Shown here: piece by piece, positions 11,086-19,766 of the stretch
Layout: each line of letters starts with the position of its first letter
Numbering within the stretch: position 1 is the stretch's first letter
Source of the DNA: Cupriavidus sp. WKF15
GTDB lineage: Bacteria > Pseudomonadota > Gammaproteobacteria > Burkholderiales > Burkholderiaceae
NCBI RefSeq assembly: GCF_029278605.1
Contig: NZ_CP119572.1
Span: 2,356,001-2,420,000, forward strand
Length of the DNA: 64,000 nucleotides
Direction of reading: 5' to 3'
Notes under the pieces: generated by a model
What the model saw: the letters and a program-made list of their open reading frames with translations, nothing else
Databases searched by the model: none
Told to the model about the DNA's origin: nothing
Translations under genes and position numbers: made by a program

Positions 11086-11598
11086 GTCACGACTGGTTTG
11101 GTTAGGCCGCGCTTGGGCAAAGCGTGGCTTCACCGCCTGATGCCGGAAGCAAGAGGCGTTGGGCTGAGGGAAAACCGGAAGGACGTGTCCTTAGCTGGCG
11201 TTGAGGTCTGGCGGATCTAACGCCGGATGACCATGCGGCCTGACAACGCCATGAACACGGAAGGACAGCTGACGACTGCGCGAGCGGCCCGCCTGAGGCG
11301 GTAGCACTGCGGCACCTGATGGCCGAAACCGCGAACGGTCCCGGCTCAGGACTGCAGCCGGGTAGCGTTGAACCACGAAGTTTTTGCACTTCCCGACAAG
11401 CCTGCCTTGTGGGCAAGCGCGGTTTCCGGCCGGAATGTGCAACACGTAAAACATCGTGGGCGCGACTGTACCGCAATGCAGCATTACGGGTAAACCCAAC
11501 AGCACAGAACACAGTGTTCAGAAAAACGGACAATTCTCAAAAGAGATGTTTGATTTACTTAAAATGTGTTGCAGTGTCCGCATTATCGTCAAAAATTG
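11086..11598. other. Gene-free region upstream of cyoA
   Basis: No convincing gene is visible. The region holds the cyo promoter and a long leader. I see a 13-bp palindrome at 11507-11519, a 6-2-6 inverted repeat AAGGAC/GTCCTT at 11179-11192, and an AT-rich stretch around 11520-11600. No -35/-10 pair on the minus strand is strong enough to call, and I see no ANR/FNR box. Confidence 0.6.
11507..11519. promoter_or_regulatory. Palindrome upstream of the cyo operon
   Basis: GAACACAGTGTTC is a perfect 6-1-6 inverted repeat about 425 bp upstream of cyoA. Its size and symmetry suit a dimeric regulator, but I cannot name one. Confidence 0.35.
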
Positions 11599-11626
11599 AA
11601 AAAAGCCGCCTGTCGACGGCTTTTTT
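11599..11626 (-). terminator. Terminator after the MaoC gene
   Basis: A GCCG/CGGC stem extended by A6/T6 arms (11599-11608 with 11617-11626) lies about 28 bp after the stop at 11655. It has T-runs on both strands, so it may be bidirectional. Confidence 0.7.
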
Positions 11627-11654
11627 CTTCCTGTATCAACAAAACAACAACGGC

Positions 11655-12131
11655 TCATCCGTATCGGCGACTGATGGACTCGGCCACGCACACCGGACGG
11701 TCGCTGCCCTCGCGCTCAATCGTCACTTCCCAGGTCGACTGGGCGCCTACGAGCTCGGGCGACTTCGGCAGCGGGTCGAGCCGCTCGACCTTCTGCAGCT
11801 TGATGCGCGCGCGCAGCTTGCTGCCCACCGGCACCGGCGCGGTGAAGCGCACGCGGTTCAGGCCGTAGTTCACGCCGATCTTGGACGGCATGTGCAGCGC
11901 GTTGTGCATGAACTTCGGTACCAGCGACAGCGTCAGGAAGCCGTGCGCGATCGGGCCGCCGTACGGCGACTCCTTCTTTGCGCGCTCCACGTCGACGTGG
12001 ATCCACTGGTGATCGCCGGTCGCTTCGGCAAACAGGTTCACCTGCTCCTGGGTGATCTCCATCCAGTCGCTGACCGCGACTTCCTGCCCTTGCAGGCTTT
12101 CCAGTTCTTCGAGCGATGCGATGGTACGCAT
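11655..12131 (-). CDS. MaoC-family (R)-enoyl-CoA hydratase-like protein
   Basis: A 158-residue single hot-dog-fold protein. The stretch FAEATGDHQWIHVDVERAKK carries the MaoC/PhaJ hydratase motif with the catalytic Asp and His, followed by YGGPIAHGFLTLSL. Such enzymes hydrate trans-2-enoyl-CoA to (R)-3-hydroxyacyl-CoA. In polyhydroxyalkanoate producers they can link beta-oxidation to polymer synthesis; the sequence also resembles NodN. ATG 12131 follows GAGGAG by 7 nt. It lies 34 bp downstream of a second MaoC-like gene and two acyl-CoA dehydrogenase genes. Chain-length specificity cannot be read from sequence. Confidence 0.85.
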   Translation of the reverse strand: MRTIASLEELESLQGQEVAVSDWMEITQEQVNLFAEATGDHQWIHVDVERAKKESPYGGPIAHGFLTLSLVPKFMHNALHMPSKIGVNYGLNRVRFTAPVPVGSKLRARIKLQKVERLDPLPKSPELVGAQSTWEVTIEREGSDRPVCVAESISRRYG

Positions 12132-12165
12132 GTCGGTTATCTCCTCGTTGTTTAGGTTAGGGGGC

Positions 12166-12609
12166 TCAGGCGGGGCGGCGGCCGTACATGCCCATGCCCT
12201 TGACCGTGCAGACCAGTTCGCCGCGCTGGTTGGTGGCTTCCCATTGGGTAAGGACCACGCCGCGGTCCGGCTTGGATTGCGACGGCCGGGAATCGAGCAC
12301 GATGAACACCACGGACAGCGTGTCGCCGGCATAGACCGGCTTCAGCCAACGGATCTCGTCGACGCCCGGCGAACCCATGCTCGCCGACTTGCCGACGGTG
12401 CTCAGCACCAGCAGGCGCATCATGATCGAGCAGGTCATCCAGCCGCTGGAGATCAGTCCGCCATAGATGCTCTTGGCGGCGGCCTCCTTGTCGATATGGA
12501 AGGGCTGCGGGTCATACTGGCGGGCAAAGCCGAGGATCTCTTCCTCGGTGACGAGGTAGGAGCCGAGCTCGCGGCGGCTGCCGACTGCAAAGTCCTCGAA
12601 ATACAGCAT
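12166..12609 (-). CDS. MaoC-like dehydratase-domain protein
   Basis: A 147-residue hot-dog-fold protein beginning [16 protein letters not shown]. The core [20 protein letters not shown] is the MaoC motif (Asp/His pair), followed by [18 protein letters not shown]. It is probably an acyl-CoA hydratase or thioester-binding dehydratase acting with the adjacent dehydrogenases. ATG 12609 is chosen because GGAG lies about 10 nt upstream; the open frame extends 13 codons further. A terminator-like hairpin separates it from the upstream dehydrogenase gene. Confidence 0.82.
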   Translation of the reverse strand: MLYFEDFAVGSRRELGSYLVTEEEILGFARQYDPQPFHIDKEAAAKSIYGGLISSGWMTCSIMMRLLVLSTVGKSASMGSPGVDEIRWLKPVYAGDTLSVVFIVLDSRPSQSKPDRGVVLTQWEATNQRGELVCTVKGMGMYGRRPA

Positions 12610-12714
12610 TGGTGGGGTCTCCGTTGTCGCTGACTTTTGACTTGTCATCGCGATAATCGCATGGCGGGTAATGGCGTGCGTCCGTATTTGCCGAACCCGC
12701 CCCTAACTGCGCGC

Positions 12715-12750
12715 AAAGAAAAAAGCCGCGCCTGGACTACGGCGCGGCTT
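12715..12750 (-). terminator. Terminator-like hairpin between acyl-CoA dehydrogenase and MaoC genes
   Basis: A perfect 10-bp stem (12723-12732 with 12741-12750, 8-nt loop) is followed on the minus strand by CTTTTTTCTTT. It starts 19 bp after the dehydrogenase stop, so the dehydrogenase pair may be transcribed separately or only partly into the MaoC genes. Confidence 0.8.
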
Positions 12751-12768
12751 CGATTGGCATCGCCTGGA

Positions 12769-13887
12769 TCAGGCAGCTTGCTGGAAGCTTGCCTGGCCGG
12801 CAAAACGGGCCAGGTGATGGTCGACGTCACCGAACGTGGTGTTGATGAGCGTCAGGCGCTTGAACATGTGCGCGGCCGGCAATTCGTTGGTCACGCCCAT
12901 GCCGCCGTGGATCTGTACCGCCTCCTGGCCGACGTAGCGCGCGGCCTGGCCGACGCGGGCCTTGGCAGCCGAGACGTAGCGGCGACGCTCTTCCGGTGTC
13001 GCCTCTTCAAAGCGGGCCGCGGCCAGCAGCGTGATCGAGCGCGACTGCTCGGCCTGGATGAACATCTCGACCATGCGGTGCTGCAGCGCCTGGAAGCGAG
13101 CAATCGGCTGGCCAAACTGCTGGCGCGTCTTGGCATATTCCAGCGTGGCGGCGTTGAGCGTATCCATCACGCCCACGGCCTCGGCGCACAGCAGCACCGC
13201 CGCGTAATCGGCGACCTGCTCGACCTGGTCGAAGGCCTTGCCGGCCTCGCCGAGCAATTGAGCCGGCGCGTCCTGGAACGTGATATCGGCGGCGCGCAGG
13301 TTGTCGATGGTGCGGTAGTCCTTGACACTGACGCCGGCGCCCTTGGCATCGACCAGGAACAGCGAGATGCCGTCGCGGTCGGCGTCCGCGCCGCTGGTGC
13401 GCGCCGAGACGATCAGCTTGTCGGCCTGGCCGCCATGGATCACTACAGCCTTGCGGCCGTTAAGCTTGCCGTCGCGCGCGGTCACGCGCACGTTGTTCAG
13501 CTCGTAGCGCGCCTGCGGCTCGTTGAAGGCCACGGCGAGCTTGAGTTCGCCGCCGGCCACTTGCTCCAGCAGCGCCTCCTGGCCACCGGCCAGGCTCAGG
13601 GCATACGCGCCCACGACGGTCGCCAGGTACGGCTCGACGACCAGGCCGCGGGCGAGCTCCTGCTGCACCACCATCATGTCCAGCGCCTTGCCCGCGAAGC
13701 CGCCCTGCTCTTCGGCCACCGGCAGCGCGGTCAGGCCGAGCTCGACCAGCGAGCCCCAGGCGGACTCGCCATAGCCGGCCCCGCTCTCGTAGCGCTTCTT
13801 GCGCGACTCGAAGTCGTAGTCCTTGTCGATGAAACGGCGTACGGCGTCAGCCAGCTGCTTCTGTTCGTCGCTGAGATTGAAGTTCAT
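12769..13887 (-). CDS. Acyl-CoA dehydrogenase, beta-type partner subunit
   Basis: A 372-residue acyl-CoA dehydrogenase-family flavoprotein beginning MNFNLSDEQKQLADAVRRFI. Conserved stretches include GGQADKLIVSARTSG and FGQPIARFQALQHRMVEMFI. Its C-terminus (LINTTFGDVDHHLARF) lacks the usual YxGxxxIQR segment that carries or neighbours the catalytic base in homotetrameric family members. It is encoded 13 bp downstream of a canonical paralogue, an arrangement typical of heteromeric (alpha2beta2) dehydrogenases acting on bulky CoA thioesters. The heteromer and the substrate are inference. Confidence 0.85.
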   Translation of the reverse strand: MNFNLSDEQKQLADAVRRFIDKDYDFESRKKRYESGAGYGESAWGSLVELGLTALPVAEEQGGFAGKALDMMVVQQELARGLVVEPYLATVVGAYALSLAGGQEALLEQVAGGELKLAVAFNEPQARYELNNVRVTARDGKLNGRKAVVIHGGQADKLIVSARTSGADADRDGISLFLVDAKGAGVSVKDYRTIDNLRAADITFQDAPAQLLGEAGKAFDQVEQVADYAAVLLCAEAVGVMDTLNAATLEYAKTRQQFGQPIARFQALQHRMVEMFIQAEQSRSITLLAAARFEEATPEERRRYVSAAKARVGQAARYVGQEAVQIHGGMGVTNELPAAHMFKRLTLINTTFGDVDHHLARFAGQASFQQAA

Positions 13888-13900
13888 GTTCCGTGTCTCC

Positions 13901-15103
13901 TCACAGCCCCAGGATCATCTGGCTGATGATGTTGCGCTGGATTTCGTTGGACCCGCCGTAGATGGAGGTCTTGCGATAGTTGAAGTAGTAGGCGGCCAGC
14001 GGGGCGGCGTCGTCGTAGCCGGTCACCGCGTGCGCGTGCTCGCACTCCAGGTAGGCCGGGTCGAAAGGCTGGGCATAGGGGCCGACGGCTTCGACCATCA
14101 GCTCGGTCAGCAGCTGCTGGATCTCGGTGCCCTTGATCTTCAGCATCGAAGCTTCCGGGCCGGGGCCCTTGCCCGCGGCTTCGCTCGACACCACGCGCAG
14201 CACGGTGATCTCCAGCGCCATCAGTTCGATTTCCAGCGCGGCAACCTTGGCGCCGAAGACCGGATCTTCCAGCAGCGGCTTGCCGTTCTTCTGCTGCTGG
14301 CGCGCCACGCGCTTGAGGAAGCCCAGCTCGCGCTTGGAATTGCCGACACGGGCAATGCCGGTGCGCTCGTGGCCGAGCAGGTACTTGGCGTAGGTCCAGC
14401 CCTTGTTCTCCTCGCCAACGCGGTTTTCCACCGGCACCTTGACGTTGTCGAAGAAGACTTCGTTCACTTCATGGTCTTCGTCGAGCATGATGATCGGACG
14501 CACGGTGATGCCCGGCGTCTTCATGTCGATCAGCAGGAACGAGATGCCTTCCTGCTTCTTCGCTTCCGGATCGGTGCGGACCAGGCAGAAGATCATGTCG
14601 GCGTGCTGGCCGAGCGTGGTCCAGGTCTTCTGGCCGTTGACGATGTAGTGCTTGCCGTCCGGGGTCAGCTCGGCGCGGGTCTTGAGCGAGGCCAGGTCCG
14701 AACCCGAACCCGGCTCGGAATAGCCCTGGCACCACCAGTCGGTGCAGTCCAGGATACGCGGCAGGTAGTAAGACTTCTGCTGCTCGTTGCCGTACTTCAT
14801 GATCACGGGCGCGACCATGGCCACGCCGAACGGCAGCACGCCGGGCGCGCCGGCGCGGGCGTTTTCCTCGTCCCAGATATGGCGCTGCGTGGCGTTCCAG
14901 CCGGTACCGCCATATTGCACGGGCCAGTGCGGCGTCGACCAGCCCTTGCCCGCCAGGATCTTGTGCCAGCGCACCAGGTCGTCGCGGCTGGGCCGGCGAT
15001 GGTTGAGCACCTTGCTGCGGATATCCGCCGGCAGATTGGCTTCCAGCCAGCTACGCACTTCCTCGCGGAAGGCGTTGTCGGACGCCGAGTAATTGAGATC
15101 CAT
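13901..15103 (-). CDS. Acyl-CoA dehydrogenase, alpha-type subunit
   Basis: A 400-residue acyl-CoA dehydrogenase with a full set of family motifs: WCQGYSEPGSGSDLASLKTR (flavin/acyl-CoA site), VNGQKTWTT, FGAKVAALEIELMALE and C-terminal SIYGGSNEIQRNIISQMILG. The residue aligning with the medium-chain catalytic Glu is Gly (YGGS), so the base may sit elsewhere, as in isovaleryl-CoA-type enzymes. ATG 15103 follows AGGAGA. It introduces the 2,3-double bond in an acyl-CoA, passing electrons to ETF. It is first in the four-gene catabolic group. Confidence 0.88.
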   Translation of the reverse strand: MDLNYSASDNAFREEVRSWLEANLPADIRSKVLNHRRPSRDDLVRWHKILAGKGWSTPHWPVQYGGTGWNATQRHIWDEENARAGAPGVLPFGVAMVAPVIMKYGNEQQKSYYLPRILDCTDWWCQGYSEPGSGSDLASLKTRAELTPDGKHYIVNGQKTWTTLGQHADMIFCLVRTDPEAKKQEGISFLLIDMKTPGITVRPIIMLDEDHEVNEVFFDNVKVPVENRVGEENKGWTYAKYLLGHERTGIARVGNSKRELGFLKRVARQQQKNGKPLLEDPVFGAKVAALEIELMALEITVLRVVSSEAAGKGPGPEASMLKIKGTEIQQLLTELMVEAVGPYAQPFDPAYLECEHAHAVTGYDDAAPLAAYYFNYRKTSIYGGSNEIQRNIISQMILGL

Positions 15104-15189
15104 GCCCGTCTCCTGTGATGCCGGCACGGCGCCGGCAAGTAGTTCTGCCTGCGCGTCTTGCGCCGCAAACCACGGGCACAGGACGCAAT

Positions 15190-15648
15190 TCAGTGAGCCG
15201 TCTGCTTCAAAGCATCCGGCACCACGAGCGGGATTGTTTCGATGCCCTCTTCCGCCAGCGCCTGCACCTCCTCCGGGGAAGCCGAACCGCGGATACCGCG
15301 CTCCGGTGCCTCGTCGTAATGCATGCGCCTTGCCTCCTCGGCAAAGCGGTCGCCCACGTCCTCGGTCTGTGCCATCACCTGCCGCACGGCCTTCAGATAG
15401 GCCGCCTGCAAGACTTCCAGGGCAGCCGGCACTTGCGCCGCCTGGCCTGCCTCTGCCTGGCCGCGCTGCACCTGCGTCGCGCCCGAGAGGTTCAGGCGCG
15501 GCGCGCTTGGCAGCCGGCTCACGGCGTGGTCACCGCAGACCGGGCACTGGACGAGGTCACTTGCGAGTTGCGTCTGCGCATCGTCCTCCGAGGCGAACCA
15601 GCCCTCGAAACGATGGTCTTGCGCGCAACGCAGGTCGAGCACCTTCAT
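15190..15648 (-). CDS. DUF1178 family protein
   Basis: A 152-residue protein of unknown function. It begins MKVLDLRCAQDHRFEGWFAS and has a CPVCGDHAVSRLPSAPRLNL stretch; with an earlier Cys (residue 8) this suggests a small zinc-ribbon-like element. The middle is Ala/Gln-rich and helical, and the end matches the family's EEVQALAEEGIETIPLVVPD. It follows the NUDIX gene at the tail of the nuo/DUF2818 gene series. Confidence 0.82.
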   Translation of the reverse strand: MKVLDLRCAQDHRFEGWFASEDDAQTQLASDLVQCPVCGDHAVSRLPSAPRLNLSGATQVQRGQAEAGQAAQVPAALEVLQAAYLKAVRQVMAQTEDVGDRFAEEARRMHYDEAPERGIRGSASPEEVQALAEEGIETIPLVVPDALKQTAH

Positions 15649-15790
15649 GATCTTTCCAGCCCGTCAAAAGCAATAGTATCCGTGAAACCCAATTTTGTGA
15701 ACGGTCGTGCTAATTTTTTTCGGAAGGGATTTCCCGCACCAGATGGCGCGAAAAGCATACCGTTCTGCACTGCGGGCCGCCGTGGCGGCT

Positions 15791-16405
15791 TCAGCGCGGC
15801 ACCGGCTGTTCGCCGGGCTGCCACACCCCCGAGATTACCTTCTCCAGCCAGAATGCGCCGATGATGGTCTTCACGTCGGTAATGCGGCCCTGGCGCACCC
15901 AGTCCAGCACCTGGCCGGCCGGGACGATGAAGGTTTCGAGGAATTCGCCGTCATCGAGCTTCGCCTGCCCTGCGGTCAGGTCGCGTGCGAGGAACACGTC
16001 GATGAACTCGGTCGAGTACGAAATGACGGGGTGAATGCGGGTCAGGTAATCCCAGCGCGCCGCGCTGTAGCCAGTTTCCTCTTCCAGCTCGCGCTCGCCG
16101 CAGCGCAGCGCGCCTTCTTGCGGATCGAGCTTGCCGGCTGGGAATTCGAGCATGACTTCACCGATCGGGTAGCGGAACTGCCGCTCCATCAGCACGGTGC
16201 CGTCGTCGAACAGCGGAATCATCATGACCGCGCCCGGATGAACGATGTACTCGCGGCCAGTCTGCTTGCCATCAGGCAGGCGGACGATGTCTTGCTTCAG
16301 CGTGAGGAATTTTCCGCGATGGACGGTTGCCGAAGCAACGCAGACTTCCTTGAGCCCTTCATCGCCTGACGGCGGGGCGAGGTTGTCCTGGGTCTTTTCC
16401 GTCAT
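15791..16405 (-). CDS. NUDIX hydrolase, ADP-ribose pyrophosphatase-like
   Basis: A 204-residue NUDIX enzyme. The NUDIX box appears as GKLDPQEGALRCGERELEEE followed by TGY (about residues 92-114), and RYPIGEVMLEFPAG just before it is typical of the ADP-ribose pyrophosphatase/NudF subgroup. It would hydrolyse a nucleoside diphosphate linked to another moiety, probably ADP-ribose, with divalent metal. It sits 45 bp downstream of DUF2818, which follows nuoN. The link to NADH metabolism is suggestive only. Confidence 0.86.
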   Translation of the reverse strand: MTEKTQDNLAPPSGDEGLKEVCVASATVHRGKFLTLKQDIVRLPDGKQTGREYIVHPGAVMMIPLFDDGTVLMERQFRYPIGEVMLEFPAGKLDPQEGALRCGERELEEETGYSAARWDYLTRIHPVISYSTEFIDVFLARDLTAGQAKLDDGEFLETFIVPAGQVLDWVRQGRITDVKTIIGAFWLEKVISGVWQPGEQPVPR

Positions 16406-16450
16406 AAGCGCTCCGGGTGATTCGCACGCCCGGCGGCTTCATGACCGGCT

Positions 16451-16759
16451 TCAGGCCGTGCGGTGTTTGACGAGGTACTGCCAGGTAAAGCCTGGAAAGG
16501 CGAACACCAGCATCATGCACGCCGTGATGGCATAGAACTGCCAGCCTTGCGGAAAGGCATTGCCAAGGCTCGCCTCCACCGCAAAGCCGGCCAGGCCGGC
16601 TGCCACATACCAGCAGATCAGTTCCAGCAGCCGCAGCCACAGCGGCTTGCGGCTCCAGCGCAGTGGAATCACTGCAAACAGGCGCTGGTTGACGAACGGC
16701 AGGTTGGCACAAACCAGTGCCAACAAGATGACAAACCAGCCGCCCGTCGGGGAACTCAT
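16451..16759 (-). CDS. DUF2818 family membrane protein
   Basis: A 102-residue integral membrane protein with three hydrophobic segments (GWFVILLALVCANLPFV; LLELICWYVAAGLAGFAV; FYAITACMMLVFAFPGF). GAGGCGG precedes the ATG at 16759. It begins 19 bp after the nuoN stop; I recall this nuoN-DUF2818 linkage from other betaproteobacteria. Function is unknown. Its position suggests a role in complex I assembly or stability (inference). Confidence 0.82.
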   Translation of the reverse strand: MSSPTGGWFVILLALVCANLPFVNQRLFAVIPLRWSRKPLWLRLLELICWYVAAGLAGFAVEASLGNAFPQGWQFYAITACMMLVFAFPGFTWQYLVKHRTA

Positions 16760-16778
16760 GTCTTGCCGCCTCGTACGG

Positions 16779-18254
16779 TTACGAGGCCAGCGTTGCGCGG
16801 ATGGCCTGATAGCACAGGTTCATCAGCGCAGCCGGGAAGATGCCCAGCACGATCACTGCCGCGCCGTTCAGGCTCAGCACCGAACGCAGGCCAGTGGTGG
16901 CCTCCAGCGGCTCTTCGCCGACCGGTGCGTCGAAGTACATCAGCTTGACCACACGCAGGTAGTAGAAGGCACCGATCAGCGAGAACAGCACCGCCACCAC
17001 GGCCAGCCAGGTCATGCCCGACTTCACCACGGCTTCGAGCACCGACAGCTTGGCGTAGAAGCCCACGGTCGGCGGGATGCCGGCCAGCGAGAACATCATC
17101 ACCAGCATCAGGAACGCAAACCACGGGTTGCGGCGCGACATGCCCTTCAGGTCTTCCAGCGTTTCAGCCTCGAAACCCTTGGTGGTGCGCAGCAGGATCA
17201 GGCCGAAGGTACCCAGCGTGGTCAGCAGGTACGTCACCGAGTAGAACATCGACGCGCCGTAAGCATTCGCCGCGCCATCCGCCTTGTTGGCCACCACGCC
17301 GGACAGCATGCCCAGCAGGACGAAGCCCATGTGCGAAATGGTCGAATAAGCCAGCATCCGCTTCAGGTTGGTCTGGACAATGGCGGTCAGGTTGCCGATC
17401 GCCAGCGACACGATGGCCAGCACCACCAGCATGCTCTGCCAGTCTGCGGCCAGCGGCAGCAGGCCTTCCACCAGCACGCGCACGATCAGCGCGAATGCCG
17501 CCACCTTCGGGCCACCGGCGATCAGCAGCGTCACCGCGGTCGGCGAACCCTCGTAGATATCCGGAATCCACATGTGGAACGGCGCGGCACCGATCTTGAA
17601 CGACAGGCCGGCGACGATGAAGACCACGCCGAAGGCCAGCATGGTGGTGTTGACGCGGCCAGACTCCACCACGCGGAACACTTCGCCCAGGTTCAGCGAA
17701 CCGGTCGCACCATACATCATCGAGATGCCGTACAGCAGGAAGCCCGAAGCCAGCGCGCCCAGCACGAAGTACTTCATGGCCGATTCCGACGTCACGCGCG
17801 ACTCGCGGCGCAGCGCCACCAGCGCGTAGGACGACAGCGACAGCAGTTCCAGGCCCAGGTACAGGGTCAGGAAGTTGTTGCCGGTGATCATGACGATCTG
17901 GCCGCCCAGCGTGAACAGCGCGAGCTGGTAGAACTCGCCCGCGTACATGGAGCGGTCGGCCAGGTAGCGGCGCGTGTAGACCAGCGTGATGAACAGGCCG
18001 GCCGAGCAGAACGCCGACAGCACATTGGCCATCGGGTCGATCACCACCAGGTTGGCGAACGCGTAGTGCGTCTCGCCGGCCGCGGCATTGATGCCGAACC
18101 AGACGGTCAGCACCAGCGTGAACAGCAGCGACAGCGGATAGGCGACGCTTTGCTTGCCCTTGCCGCGGGCAAGGTCGATCCAGTTGACCGCGGCGATCGC
18201 GATCGCCAGGAAAATAATCGGCGCCACAGGGGCTAGAGTCGAGGACGGTTGCAT
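16779..18254 (-). CDS. nuoN: NADH-quinone oxidoreductase subunit N
   Basis: A 491-residue antiporter-like subunit of the complex I membrane arm, thought to contribute one proton-pumping channel. Multiple hydrophobic helices and stretches such as KYFVLGALASGFLLYGISMM and GAAPFHMWIPDIYEGSPTAV identify it. Length is normal. It follows nuoM by 18 bp and ends the canonical nuo order. Confidence 0.97.
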   Translation of the reverse strand: MQPSSTLAPVAPIIFLAIAIAAVNWIDLARGKGKQSVAYPLSLLFTLVLTVWFGINAAAGETHYAFANLVVIDPMANVLSAFCSAGLFITLVYTRRYLADRSMYAGEFYQLALFTLGGQIVMITGNNFLTLYLGLELLSLSSYALVALRRESRVTSESAMKYFVLGALASGFLLYGISMMYGATGSLNLGEVFRVVESGRVNTTMLAFGVVFIVAGLSFKIGAAPFHMWIPDIYEGSPTAVTLLIAGGPKVAAFALIVRVLVEGLLPLAADWQSMLVVLAIVSLAIGNLTAIVQTNLKRMLAYSTISHMGFVLLGMLSGVVANKADGAANAYGASMFYSVTYLLTTLGTFGLILLRTTKGFEAETLEDLKGMSRRNPWFAFLMLVMMFSLAGIPPTVGFYAKLSVLEAVVKSGMTWLAVVAVLFSLIGAFYYLRVVKLMYFDAPVGEEPLEATTGLRSVLSLNGAAVIVLGIFPAALMNLCYQAIRATLAS

Positions 18255-18272
18255 AGTGTTATCTCTCCCCGC

Positions 18273-19739
18273 TTACAGCTTCGACTGCGCCACGTGGGAC
18301 AGCAGGTTGACCACCGAAGCGTGCATCACGTCGGTGAAGGGCTTCGGGTGCAGGCCCATGTACAGCGTCATGATGGCGAGCAGGCCCAGCATCACGAACT
18401 CGCGCTTGTTCAGGTCCGCCAGTTCGCGGACATGCTGGTGCACGACGTCGCCGAAAATCACGCGCTTGACCATCCACAGCGAGTAGGCGGCGCCGAAGAT
18501 CAGCGCGGTGGCGGCGAGCACGCCGATCCAGAAGTCATACTTGACCGAGCCCAGGATCACCATGAACTCGCCAACGAAACCGGAGGTCGCCGGCAGGCCG
18601 CAGTTGGCCATCGCGAAGAACACCGACAGCGCGGCGAACTTCGGCATGGTGTTCACCACGCCGCCGTAGTCGGCGATCTGGCGCGAGTGCACGCGGTCAT
18701 ACAGCACGCCGATGCAAAGGAACATGGCGCCCGAGATGAAGCCGTGCGAGATCATCTGCACGATGCCGCCTTCGATGCCGATTTCATTGAAGATGAAGAA
18801 ACCGAGCGTCACGAAACCCATGTGCGCGATCGACGAATACGCCACCAGCTTCTTCATGTCGGCCTGCACCAGCGCGACCAGGCCGATGTAGATCACGGCG
18901 ATCAGCGAGATCGTGATGACGAAACCGGCCATAGAATGGCTTGCGTCGGGCGCGATCGGCAACGAGAACCGCAGGAAGCCGTAGGCACCGAGCTTCAGCA
19001 TGATCGCGGCCAGCACCACGGAGCCGCCGGTCGGCGCTTCCACGTGGGCGTCCGGCAGCCAGGTGTGCACCGGCCACATCGGCACCTTGACCGCAAAAGC
19101 CATGAAGAAGGCGATGAACAGCGCGATCTGCTCATTCATCGACAGCTTGGCCTGGTGCCACTGCAGGATCTCGAAGCTACCGGTCTTGTTGTACAGGTAC
19201 AGCAGCGCGACCAGCGTCAGCAGCGAGCCCAGCAGCGTGTAGAGGAAGAACTTGAAGGCCGCGTACACACGGTTCGGGCCGCCCCACACGCCGATGATGA
19301 TGTACATCGGGATCAGGGTGGCTTCGAAGAACACGTAGAACAGCAGGCCGTCGAGCGCGCAGAAGACGCCGACCATCAGGCCCGACAGGATCAGGAACGA
19401 GGCCATGTACTCGGCCACGCGCTCGGTGATCACTTCCCAGGCCGAGATCACGACGATCACGGTGATGAAGGCCGTCAGCACGACGAACCACATCGAGATG
19501 CCGTCAACGCCCAGGTGGTACTGGATGTTGAAGCGCTCGATCCAGTTCGATTTCTCCACGAACTGCATCGCAGCGGTGGACTTGTCGAAGTGGAACACCA
19601 GCGGCAGCGTGACGATGAAGCTGGCGATCGAGCCGAACAGCGACATCCACCTCACGTAGCCGGCGCTGCGGTCCGAGCCGGAGCCCAGTACCAGCAAGCC
19701 GAAGAAGATAGGCAGCCAGATTGCGAAAGACAGAACCAT
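18273..19739 (-). CDS. nuoM: NADH-quinone oxidoreductase subunit M
   Basis: A 488-residue antiporter-like membrane subunit of complex I. Recognisable stretches are YHLGVDGISMWFVVLTAFIT, AFAVKVPMWPVHTWLPDAHV (conserved Lys in a broken helix) and AYSSIAHMGFVTLGFFIFNE. It lies between nuoL (27 bp) and nuoN (18 bp) on the same strand. Confidence 0.97.
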   Translation of the reverse strand: MVLSFAIWLPIFFGLLVLGSGSDRSAGYVRWMSLFGSIASFIVTLPLVFHFDKSTAAMQFVEKSNWIERFNIQYHLGVDGISMWFVVLTAFITVIVVISAWEVITERVAEYMASFLILSGLMVGVFCALDGLLFYVFFEATLIPMYIIIGVWGGPNRVYAAFKFFLYTLLGSLLTLVALLYLYNKTGSFEILQWHQAKLSMNEQIALFIAFFMAFAVKVPMWPVHTWLPDAHVEAPTGGSVVLAAIMLKLGAYGFLRFSLPIAPDASHSMAGFVITISLIAVIYIGLVALVQADMKKLVAYSSIAHMGFVTLGFFIFNEIGIEGGIVQMISHGFISGAMFLCIGVLYDRVHSRQIADYGGVVNTMPKFAALSVFFAMANCGLPATSGFVGEFMVILGSVKYDFWIGVLAATALIFGAAYSLWMVKRVIFGDVVHQHVRELADLNKREFVMLGLLAIMTLYMGLHPKPFTDVMHASVVNLLSHVAQSKL

Positions 19740-19766
19740 TTCTATGTTTTCCTTACTCGGTGCCTA

